This document shows, one piece after another, positions 1 through 4,258 of a stretch of 5,069 nucleotides of DNA. Made by a program: the position numbers and the translations under genes. The first letter of the stretch is position 1; each line of letters starts with the position of its first letter. This DNA comes from DASUZD01 sp036377055 (GTDB lineage: Bacteria; Actinomycetota; Thermoleophilia; Gaiellales; Gaiellaceae), in the NCBI GenBank assembly GCA_036377055.1, contig DASUZD010000183.1:1-5069 (forward strand). The letters run 5' to 3'. A model generated the notes under the pieces. The model was not told the origin of the DNA, did no database searches, and worked only from the letters and a program-made list of their open reading frames with translations.

Positions 1-552
1 CTCGACGTCTACATCGTCGGCGCCGGCAACTCAGCCGGGCAGGCGGCGATGTTCTTCGCCAACCACGCGCGGAGCGTGACCGTCCTCTGCCGCGGCGAGA
101 GCCTCGGAAGGAGCATGTCGCGCTACCTGATCGACCAGCTCTCGACGCGGTCGAACATCGAAGTTCGAACGAACACGCAGGTGGTGGCGGCGCACGGCGA
201 CGCGTCGCTCGAGGCGATCGACGTCCACGACAGCACGGCCGGCGAGACGACGCGGCTCGAGTCCGGCGGCCTCTTCATCTTCATCGGCGCCGACGCCGAG
301 ACGGCGTGGCTGCCGCCCGAGATCGCCCTCGACCGCCGCGGCTACGTGCTCACCGGCCCGGACCTGCGCGTCGCCGGCCGGTGGGAGCTCGAGCGCGACC
401 CGTACCTGCTCGAGACGAGCGTGCCGGGCATCTTCGCGTCCGGCGACGTCCGCTTCAGCCCGGTGAAGCGCGTCGCGGCGGCCGTCGGCGAGGGCAGCAT
501 GGCGATCGCCTTCGTGCACCAGTACCTCAAGGAAGCCGAAGCCGCGGAATAG
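1..552 (+). CDS. Thioredoxin-reductase-like FAD/NAD(P)H-dependent oxidoreductase, C-terminal part (5' end outside window)
   Basis: The frame is open from the first base and gives 183 residues before TAG at 550-552. It opens inside the NAD(P)H-binding Rossmann fold: visible residues 4-16 read YIVGAGNSAGQAA, a GxGxxA/G loop. The C-terminal FAD-contacting block is at residues 141-151 (VPGIFASGDVR), followed by KRVAAAVGEGSMAI (156-169), typical of the thioredoxin reductase superfamily. The N-terminal FAD domain and the place where a CxxC redox pair would lie are upstream of the window, so disulfide reductase activity cannot be judged. The GAGNSAGQAA wording, and an arginine-poor stretch (CRGESLGRSMS) where classical enzymes have HRRxxxR, recall the actinobacterial branch often fused to cyclic-nucleotide-binding or response-regulator domains. 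That subfamily placement is from memory. The family transfers electrons from NAD(P)H through FAD in the cytoplasm. The gene is convergent with the small membrane protein, with a 45-bp spacer showing no clear terminator. Confidence 0.9.
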   Translation, partial: LDVYIVGAGNSAGQAAMFFANHARSVTVLCRGESLGRSMSRYLIDQLSTRSNIEVRTNTQVVAAHGDASLEAIDVHDSTAGETTRLESGGLFIFIGADAETAWLPPEIALDRRGYVLTGPDLRVAGRWELERDPYLLETSVPGIFASGDVRFSPVKRVAAAVGEGSMAIAFVHQYLKEAEAAE

Positions 553-597
553 CCGCCGCCTGCCCGCCCCCGGCCGGCCAGACGGCGTGTCATCGCC

Positions 598-768
598 TTA
601 GTACCCGCCTCCGCCACCGCCATCGGAGCCTGAGCTACCGCCCGTGTACATGACGATCAGCACGACACCGATCACGACCGCGATCAGGACGACGGCGACC
701 AGGAGCCAGCGCGTACGACTCCACGAACGCAGTCCAGTGCGGCTTTGCTCGTCGCGATAGGTGGCCAC
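598..768 (-). CDS. Small single-pass membrane protein with Gly-rich C-terminal tail (56 aa), function unknown
   Basis: I do not recognise a named family. The reading starts at GTG (768-766) and ends at TAA (600-598), giving 56 residues. A polar N-terminus with several Arg residues (about 1-20, including SWSRTRW) precedes a strongly hydrophobic segment at about residues 21-41 (LLVAVVLIAVVIGVVLIVMY). A Ser/Gly tail follows and ends in six glycines and a terminal tyrosine. The basic flank before the helix predicts an N-in, C-out orientation by the positive-inside rule. The start is chosen because a near-ideal Shine-Dalgarno AAGGAGGTG lies just upstream. The frame stays open further upstream but has no comparable ribosome site, and its residues look non-coding. 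The gene is divergent from the cupin-TPR gene across a 122-bp spacer. It could be a small stress or envelope protein, but nothing in the sequence fixes a role. Confidence 0.7.
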   Translation of the reverse strand: MATYRDEQSRTGLRSWSRTRWLLVAVVLIAVVIGVVLIVMYTGGSSGSDGGGGGGY

Positions 769-772
769 GAGA

Positions 773-782
773 CCACCTCCTT
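773..782 (-). promoter_or_regulatory. Strong Shine-Dalgarno for the 56-aa membrane protein
   Basis: Read on the minus strand this is AAGGAGGTGG, an almost full complement of the 16S rRNA 3' end. The GGAGG core ends 7 nt before the GTG at 768-766. It is the strongest ribosome binding site visible in the window. It decides the start of a gene too short to be certain from coding statistics alone, and it suggests efficient translation. Confidence 0.75.
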
Positions 783-828
783 CCGTCCCTTTTTGGGATG
801 AGATAGGTCCTACGGGCTGGTACCCGCC

Positions 829-846
829 ACGGTTTGCACGAACCGT
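829..846. promoter_or_regulatory. Candidate operator palindrome in a divergent intergenic region
   Basis: A perfect inverted repeat, ACGGTT-N6-AACCGT, has 6-bp arms and a 6-bp centre. It lies between the divergently read small membrane protein (start at 768) and the cupin-TPR gene (start at 891). A weaker outer pair, CCTAC (809-813) and GTAGG (849-853), brackets it asymmetrically. The location and spacing suit a dimeric transcription factor, but no regulator gene is in view. I could not place convincing -35/-10 boxes relative to it, so an operator role is inference. A chance palindrome is possible. Confidence 0.35.
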
Positions 847-880
847 CGGTAGGCTCGGCGGCCGCACCACGACGAGCTTC

Positions 881-886
881 AGGAGG
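881..886 (+). promoter_or_regulatory. Ribosome binding site that sets the cupin-TPR start
   Basis: AGGAGG lies 4 nt before GTG at 891, slightly closer than the ideal spacing. The same frame has an upstream TTG at 834, but that extension would run through the palindrome at 829-846 and has no good ribosome site. This motif therefore argues for GTG 891 as the true start. Confidence 0.65.
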
Positions 887-890
887 CCCT

Positions 891-1535
891 GTGAGCGCAT
901 ACGGAGTCGCACATCTGGACGAGATCGACGAGGTCAGCGACGGCCGCTGTCCGGCGCGGCCCGTCCGGCACCACTTCGGGATCACGTCCTTCGGCGTCAA
1001 CGCCTGGACCGGCCGCGAGGCCGGCGACCGGATCATCAACGAGCACGACGAGGCCGACGACGTGGCGCAGGAGGAGGAGCTCTACCTCGTGCAGAGCGGC
1101 CGCGCGACGTTCGAGCTCGACGGCGAGCGGATCGACGCTCCGGCCGGGACGTTCGTGTTCGCGCCGCCGGCTGTGACGCGGACTGCGTTCGCCGAGGAGT
1201 CGGGGACGACGATCGTCGCGATCGGCGGTAGGCCGGGAAGGGTCTACCAGCCCTTCGGCTGGGACGTCTGGATGCCGATCCGGCCCCTCTACGAGGCGGG
1301 CCGGTACGACGAGTGCGCCGACCGGGCACGCGAGCTGGTCGACGCCAACCCCGATTACCCGATGCTGCTCTACAACCTAGCGTGCTGCGAGAGCCTCGCT
1401 GGTCGAACCGACGACGCCATCGAGCACCTCCGGCTCGGGGTCGAGCGATTCGACGGATTCGGCTCGTATGCCGCAGGCGACTCGGACTTCGACCCGATCC
1501 GCGAAGAGCCCGCCTTCAAGGAGCTCGTCGGCTAG
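891..1535 (+). CDS. Cupin domain protein with C-terminal TPR-like region (214 aa)
   Basis: The start is GTG at 891 with AGGAGG upstream. Residues about 35-112 form a cupin barrel. Motif 1 is around N50-E-H52-D-E...E61-E-E-L-Y-L-V-Q-S-G70, and motif 2 is APPAVTRTAF at 91-100. The usual motif-2 histidine is replaced (Arg97 at about that place), so a canonical 3-His-1-Glu metal site is unlikely. The line after it, GTTIVAIGGRPG (105-116), matches cupin/TPR proteins I recall from actinobacteria. Residues about 130-187 are a helical TPR-like unit (YNLACCESLAGRTDDAIEHL at 161-180). A C-terminal 'DFDPIREEPAFKELV' stretch is typical of an end-of-group TPR. It is probably a cytoplasmic binding or sensor protein, and no catalytic role can be assigned. 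Its stop codon overlaps that of the convergent ATPase gene. Confidence 0.85.
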   Translation: MSAYGVAHLDEIDEVSDGRCPARPVRHHFGITSFGVNAWTGREAGDRIINEHDEADDVAQEEELYLVQSGRATFELDGERIDAPAGTFVFAPPAVTRTAFAEESGTTIVAIGGRPGRVYQPFGWDVWMPIRPLYEAGRYDECADRARELVDANPDYPMLLYNLACCESLAGRTDDAIEHLRLGVERFDGFGSYAAGDSDFDPIREEPAFKELVG

Positions 1536-1565
1536 GCAAGCGCGACCAGCGCGTCGACGACCTCC
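1520..1565. other. Inverted repeat spanning the shared stop codons (possible bidirectional terminator-like hairpin)
   Basis: Arms GGAGCTCGTCG (1520-1530) and CGACGACCTCC (1555-1565) pair at 10 of 11 positions around a 24-nt loop. The loop holds a smaller CGCG-ACCAG-CGCG hairpin (1541-1553). It sits exactly across the convergent ends of the cupin-TPR and ATPase genes, but each arm also codes for protein. There is no T-tract on either side, so an intrinsic terminator is not shown. Codon repetition (GAC/GTC/GAG) could create such pairing by chance. Confidence 0.25.
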
Positions 1566-1990
1566 GCGAGCGGCCGGCTCCCGTCGATCTCGTGCGTCGA
1601 GGTCGCGCGCAGGAGCGGCTCGACCGTCGCGAGGTGGGTAAGGATCAGCTCGCGTTCCCTCGCCGTCTTGCCGTAGGTGTTGGTCGTCCTGCGGTCGACG
1701 CGCTCCAGGATCACGTCGGCCGGCGCGCTCAGCAGCACGACGGCGTCGAACCGGTCGTAGAACTTGCCCTGGTTCGACATGCAGCCGGAGACGAAGAGCG
1801 TCCGGTCGCCGTCCTCCGCCAGCAGCGCAGCCATGCGGTCCTCACGCCAGAGCCACTCCTCAGCATCCGGCATCCACTCGCTCCACTCCGTGGAGTCGGT
1901 GTCCACGACGCGGAAGCCGCGCCGCTCGAGCTCGGCCAGCGCCGTCGACTTCCCGGTGCCGGACATCCCCGTGATCAACACCTTGCGCAT
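1532..1990 (-). CDS. P-loop NTPase, small-molecule-kinase-like (AAA family ATPase annotation; 152 aa)
   Basis: The ATG is at 1990-1988 and the TAG at 1534-1532. The Walker A loop is at residues 8-16 (GMSGTGKST) directly after the first strand (RKVLITG), the layout of the adenylate/shikimate/gluconate kinase fold. 'VVDTDS' at 28-33 resembles a Walker-B-position Asp after strand 2 of such kinases. 'RTLFVSGCMSNQGKFYDRFDAVVLLSAP' (63-90) gives the central strands. R97, R100 and R101 with 'TTNTYGKTARER' (102-113) form a plausible Arg-rich lid. The length suits a single-domain nucleotide or sugar kinase-like protein, but the phosphate acceptor is unknown. I recall close relatives annotated only as AAA family ATPase or shikimate-kinase-like. 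A weak AGGGA lies only 2 nt before the start. The gene diverges from the following cupin across only 18 bp, so its promoter must lie within or against that coding region. Confidence 0.85.
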   Translation of the reverse strand: MRKVLITGMSGTGKSTALAELERRGFRVVDTDSTEWSEWMPDAEEWLWREDRMAALLAEDGDRTLFVSGCMSNQGKFYDRFDAVVLLSAPADVILERVDRRTTNTYGKTARERELILTHLATVEPLLRATSTHEIDGSRPLAEVVDALVALA

Positions 1991-1997
1991 GTTCCCT

Positions 1998-2001
1998 AGG
2001 A
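1998..2001 (+). promoter_or_regulatory. Ribosome binding site within an 18-bp divergent spacer
   Basis: AGGA lies 7 nt before ATG at 2009. It overlaps the palindrome CCTAGG (1995-2000), and the opposite-strand complement of that palindrome supplies the weak AGGGA of the ATPase gene. The two divergent genes therefore draw their translation signals from the same few bases. Confidence 0.45.
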
Positions 2002-2008
2002 TGCCTCG

Positions 2009-2569
2009 ATGGTTCCCGAAGCCGAGCTGAAGCGGACCGCTTCGGGACTCGTCCCCTCGAGCACCGGCTGGTTCGTCATGAACGCGCGGGACGCGCGCTG
2101 GTTTGACAAGCCGGGCCAGGGCTACAGCCTGCCGCTCACCGGCGACGACGAGTACGAGGCCGAGACCTTCTTCCCGATGCTCGGCATGTCGATCCGGGTC
2201 ATGCACCCAGGCGAGCCGAGCACGACCTACCACTGGGAGACGGAGCAGGAGGACTTCCTCGTGCTCGCCGGGGAGGCGATCCTGATCGTCGAGGGGCAGG
2301 AGCGGCCGCTCAAGCAATGGGACTTCGTGCACTGTCCGCCCGAGACGCGGCACGCGTTCGTCGGCGCCGGCGACGGCCCTTGCGTGCTGCTCTGCGCGAG
2401 CTCGCGGCAGTTCCAGAAGGACGGCCCGTGGGGCTTCTACTGCTTCGACGAGACGGCCGCGCGCTACAACGCCGCGTCCCCGGAGGACACCCAGGACGGC
2501 AGCGTCGCGTACGCGCGCTTTCCTCCCGCGAAAGAGACGCGCTACCCGGGCGGACTGCTTCGGGGCTAA
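2009..2569 (+). CDS. Cupin domain-containing protein (186 aa)
   Basis: The gene runs from ATG at 2009 to TAA at 2567-2569. The N-terminal segment GWFVMNARDARWFD (20-33) leads into a single cupin barrel. Motif 1 is TYHWETEQEDFLVLAGEA (73-90), and motif 2 is WDFVHCPPETRHAFVGAG (104-121). By alignment to the canonical HxHxxxE...H pattern, candidate metal ligands are His75, Glu77 (in place of the second His), Glu81 and His115. That is a 2-His-2-Glu set, which I recall as usual for this cupin subfamily. The C-terminal 'YARFPPAKETRYPGGL' tail (168-184) also matches that recalled group. The fold supports metal-dependent isomerase, dioxygenase or sugar-binding roles, but no substrate can be inferred. 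It is unrelated in detail to the cupin-TPR protein upstream. It may be co-transcribed with the DUF4232-like gene, which starts 11 bp after its stop. Confidence 0.88.
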   Translation: MVPEAELKRTASGLVPSSTGWFVMNARDARWFDKPGQGYSLPLTGDDEYEAETFFPMLGMSIRVMHPGEPSTTYHWETEQEDFLVLAGEAILIVEGQERPLKQWDFVHCPPETRHAFVGAGDGPCVLLCASSRQFQKDGPWGFYCFDETAARYNAASPEDTQDGSVAYARFPPAKETRYPGGLLRG

Positions 2570-2580
2570 GAGTCTGAGCG

Positions 2581-3120
2581 ATGGTCGCCGCGATCGTCGC
2601 AGCGGCAGCGATCACGTCCTCGCCGCAGGCGGTGCGCGTTCCGCGCTGCGCGACGAAGCAGCTTCGCGTCCACTACGTGAGCGGCGCTTCGGTCGCGACG
2701 CTCACGCGCGTCGCGCTCGCCTACACGAACGTCTCCAGCCGCCGGTGCGCGCTCTGGGGCTGGCCTCGCGTCGTGGCGACCGATAGCACGGGCCGCGTGA
2801 GGGACGCGATCCGAACCGGGATGATCCCGACGTTCCAGCCCGAGCTCCGGGACGAGTCGCAAGGGCCCGGCGTGCCGGCCGTCGTGCTCGGCCGCGGCGA
2901 GTCCGCGTACTCGTTCCTCGCGGCCGAGGGCGTCTACGCGAGCTCGAGCCGACCGTGCCCGTCGTACGTGCGGCTCACGGTCGCGCTTCCTCGGAGCGCT
3001 GAAAGCGTCACGCTGTCGGGCTGGGTGGCCGGGCACCTGAACGGGTTCATCCCCGCTTGCGACCGCCCGCTCGTGTCGCAGGTGCTGCCGCGATCCGAGG
3101 TCAGGCTCTTCGGCGGCTAG
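2581..3120 (+). CDS. DUF4232-like exported protein (179 aa)
   Basis: ATG at 2581 is the first possible start, because an in-frame TGA lies at 2575-2577. The N-terminus is short and hydrophobic (VAAIVAAAAI, 2-11) and resembles a signal peptide, but it lacks the basic n-region and has no lipobox Cys. The mature part has four cysteines (23, 56, 126, 160), enough for two disulfides. It carries the pattern VALAYTNVSSRRCALWGWPRV (44-64) followed by a D-x-x-G turn, which is the hallmark I associate with DUF4232, a family of actinobacterial secreted proteins of unknown function with a beta-rich fold. The ribosome site is weak, so translation may be coupled to the cupin gene 11 bp upstream. Its 3' end overlaps the convergent LLM oxidoreductase gene by 20 bp. 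The family call is good, the function is unknown, and export is likely but unproven. Confidence 0.78.
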   Translation: MVAAIVAAAAITSSPQAVRVPRCATKQLRVHYVSGASVATLTRVALAYTNVSSRRCALWGWPRVVATDSTGRVRDAIRTGMIPTFQPELRDESQGPGVPAVVLGRGESAYSFLAAEGVYASSSRPCPSYVRLTVALPRSAESVTLSGWVAGHLNGFIPACDRPLVSQVLPRSEVRLFGG

Positions 3121-3853
3121 CGAAGTCGCGCATCGCTGCCTCGTCCCGGAAGGTGACGACCGCGCCCTCGGCGCCCGCGTCCAGCATCGCGTCGACGTTC
3201 TCCGGCGCCGTTCGCGCGATCACGCGCAGCTCCGGATGCTGCTCCTTCACGCGCTTGACGTGCTCGGCGTTCGAGCCGCGCGAGGGGTGCCACGCGTCGC
3301 CGACCTCCAGGGCTCGCCGGATCGCGCGGTCCGAGCTCCCGCCAATCCAGATCTCCGGCTGCGGGTTCGGGTGCGGCTCCGAGGTCGCGTCGTGAAAAGA
3401 CCAGATCGGGCCCTCGTAGTCGCGCTCGCCGCTCCAGATCGCGCGCATCACGCGGATGGCCTCGTCGCCTCGCCGGCCTCGTCCCTCGAACGGAACGCCG
3501 AGGAACTCGTACTCGTCCCTGTGCCAGCCCATACCGAGGCCGAGGATCACGCGCCCGCGCGAGAGCTCCTGGAGCGTCGCGACCTCCTTCGCGAGATGCA
3601 TCGGGTGGTGCAGCGGGGCGAGCACGATCGACGTGCCCAACGCGACACGCGACGTGAACCCGGCGATCCACCCAAGCGTGACGAGCGGCGCGTAGACGCG
3701 GCCGTACGGGTCGACGCCATCCGGGCCGACGATGATGTGCTCCGTCGCGAAGACGGAGTCGAAGCCGAGCTCCTCCGCGAGCTCGGCCGTCCTGCGGATC
3801 CCGTCCGGCGACGAGTCGCGGCCGAAGTTCGGCAGGATCACGCCGAAGTGCAC
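3101..3853 (-). CDS. LLM-class F420-dependent oxidoreductase (250 aa)
   Basis: The start is GTG at 3853-3851, and an in-frame TAG four codons upstream excludes a longer form. The product begins MHFGVILPNFG, the usual first beta strand of luciferase-like monooxygenase barrels. It continues with ELAEELGFDSVFATEHI (24-40), TSRVALGTSIVLAPLHHPMHLAKEVATL (67-94), SRGRVILGLGMGWHRDEYEFLGV (98-120), RGDEAIRVMRAIW (128-140) and PEIWIGGSSDRAIRRALEVGDAW (166-188). This matches the TIGR03619-type F420-dependent LLM subgroup as I recall it. These cytoplasmic TIM-barrel enzymes use reduced deazaflavin F420 (or FMN in relatives) for hydride transfer to varied substrates, and the substrate here is unknown. 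At 250 residues it is slightly short for the class but appears complete. It is divergent from, and shares its start palindrome with, another F420-type enzyme gene. No clear Shine-Dalgarno is seen. Confidence 0.9.
   Translation of the reverse strand: MHFGVILPNFGRDSSPDGIRRTAELAEELGFDSVFATEHIIVGPDGVDPYGRVYAPLVTLGWIAGFTSRVALGTSIVLAPLHHPMHLAKEVATLQELSRGRVILGLGMGWHRDEYEFLGVPFEGRGRRGDEAIRVMRAIWSGERDYEGPIWSFHDATSEPHPNPQPEIWIGGSSDRAIRRALEVGDAWHPSRGSNAEHVKRVKEQHPELRVIARTAPENVDAMLDAGAEGAVVTFRDEAAMRDFASRRRA
3834..3837 (+). promoter_or_regulatory. Ribosome binding site supporting the GTG 3848 start of the PPOX gene
   Basis: AGGA ends 10 nt before GTG at 3848. The frame is open far upstream antisense to the LLM gene, but 3848 is the nearest usable start that leaves a family-length protein. 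The next in-frame GTG (3878) would remove the N-terminus up to the first conserved strand. Confidence 0.45.
3848..3853. other. GTGCAC palindrome forming overlapping start codons of two divergent genes
   Basis: The plus strand GTG (3848-3850) starts the PPOX protein and the minus strand GTG (3853-3851) starts the LLM oxidoreductase. Because GTGCAC is self-complementary, both proteins begin Met-His. The coding regions therefore overlap head to head by 6 bp. Each gene's ribosome site and promoter must lie in the other gene's coding sequence, unless the transcripts are leaderless. Confidence 0.6.
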
Positions 3854-4258
3854 GACCCGAGACTAACGGCGGCGCGGGTGGCGAGGCTCGCGACCATCGA
3901 CCCGGACGGGAAGCCTCACCTCGTCCCGATCGTGTTCGCTCTCGACGGCGACACGCTCTACTCGGCGGTCGACCGGAAGCCGAAGCGCTCGGCGACTCTG
4001 CGCCGGATCGAGAACGCCCGCGCGCGGCCGGACGTCACCGTCCTCGTCGACCACTACGACGACGACTGGGCCGAGCTCTGGTGGGTTCGCCTCCGCGGCC
4101 GCGCGCGTGTCCTCGACGAAGGCCCGGAGGCCGAGCGCGCGCTCGCCCTCCTCCGGGAGAAGTACCAGCAGTACCGCGACGAGCCGCCGAGTGCGCCGGT
4201 GCTCGCCGTCGACCTCACCGAGGTGCGCGAGTGGACTGCTTCACCCGGTACTCGATGA
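3848..4258 (+). CDS. PPOX-class F420-dependent oxidoreductase (TIGR03668-like, 136 aa)
   Basis: Starting at GTG 3848, the product is the usual length for this small split-barrel family. Recognisable blocks are ARVARLATIDPDGKPHLVPIVFALDGDTLYSAVDRKPK (9-46), RIENARARPDVTVLVDHYDDDWAELWWVRLRGRARV (53-88) and a C-terminal EKYQQYRDEPPSAPVLAVDLTEVREWTA (104-131). The pattern RVARLAT...PHLVP, then VDxKPK, then VDxYxDDW...WWVR, fits the Rv0121c/TIGR03668 group of pyridoxamine-5'-phosphate-oxidase-like proteins, which bind F420 rather than FMN. The likely role is F420H2-dependent reduction of an unknown substrate in the cytoplasm. The gene is head-to-head with the LLM oxidoreductase, also an F420-type enzyme. 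Its 3' end overlaps the convergent DHFR-like gene by 44 bp. The family call is strong and the exact start moderately sure. Confidence 0.88.
   Translation: MHDPRLTAARVARLATIDPDGKPHLVPIVFALDGDTLYSAVDRKPKRSATLRRIENARARPDVTVLVDHYDDDWAELWWVRLRGRARVLDEGPEAERALALLREKYQQYRDEPPSAPVLAVDLTEVREWTASPGTR

Noticed and set aside
553..597. Terminator between the flavoprotein and the small membrane protein
   Set aside because: It is GC-rich with a GGCCGGCC palindrome, but has no proper stem-loop plus T-tract on either strand.
786..798. TCCC-TTTTT-GGGA mini-hairpin in the leader of the small membrane protein
   Set aside because: It has only a 4-bp stem, too weak to call a terminator or regulatory element.
834..890. 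Upstream TTG start for the cupin-TPR protein
   Set aside because: The added residues (HEPSVGSAAAPRR...) look non-coding and overlap the palindrome. AGGAGG sits just before GTG 891.
769..912. Longer form of the small membrane protein starting at 912
   Set aside because: It would read through the ideal Shine-Dalgarno and overlap the start of the divergent cupin-TPR gene.
1991..2353. N-terminal extension of the ATPase frame on the minus strand
   Set aside because: It is antisense to the cupin gene. The Walker A strand begins directly at ATG 1990, as usual for the fold, so the extension is not needed.
3236..3847. Long plus-strand open stretch in the PPOX frame upstream of GTG 3848
   Set aside because: It is entirely antisense to the well-supported LLM oxidoreductase, and its translation is Arg/Ala/Asp-rich with no domain. 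High GC keeps this frame free of stops.
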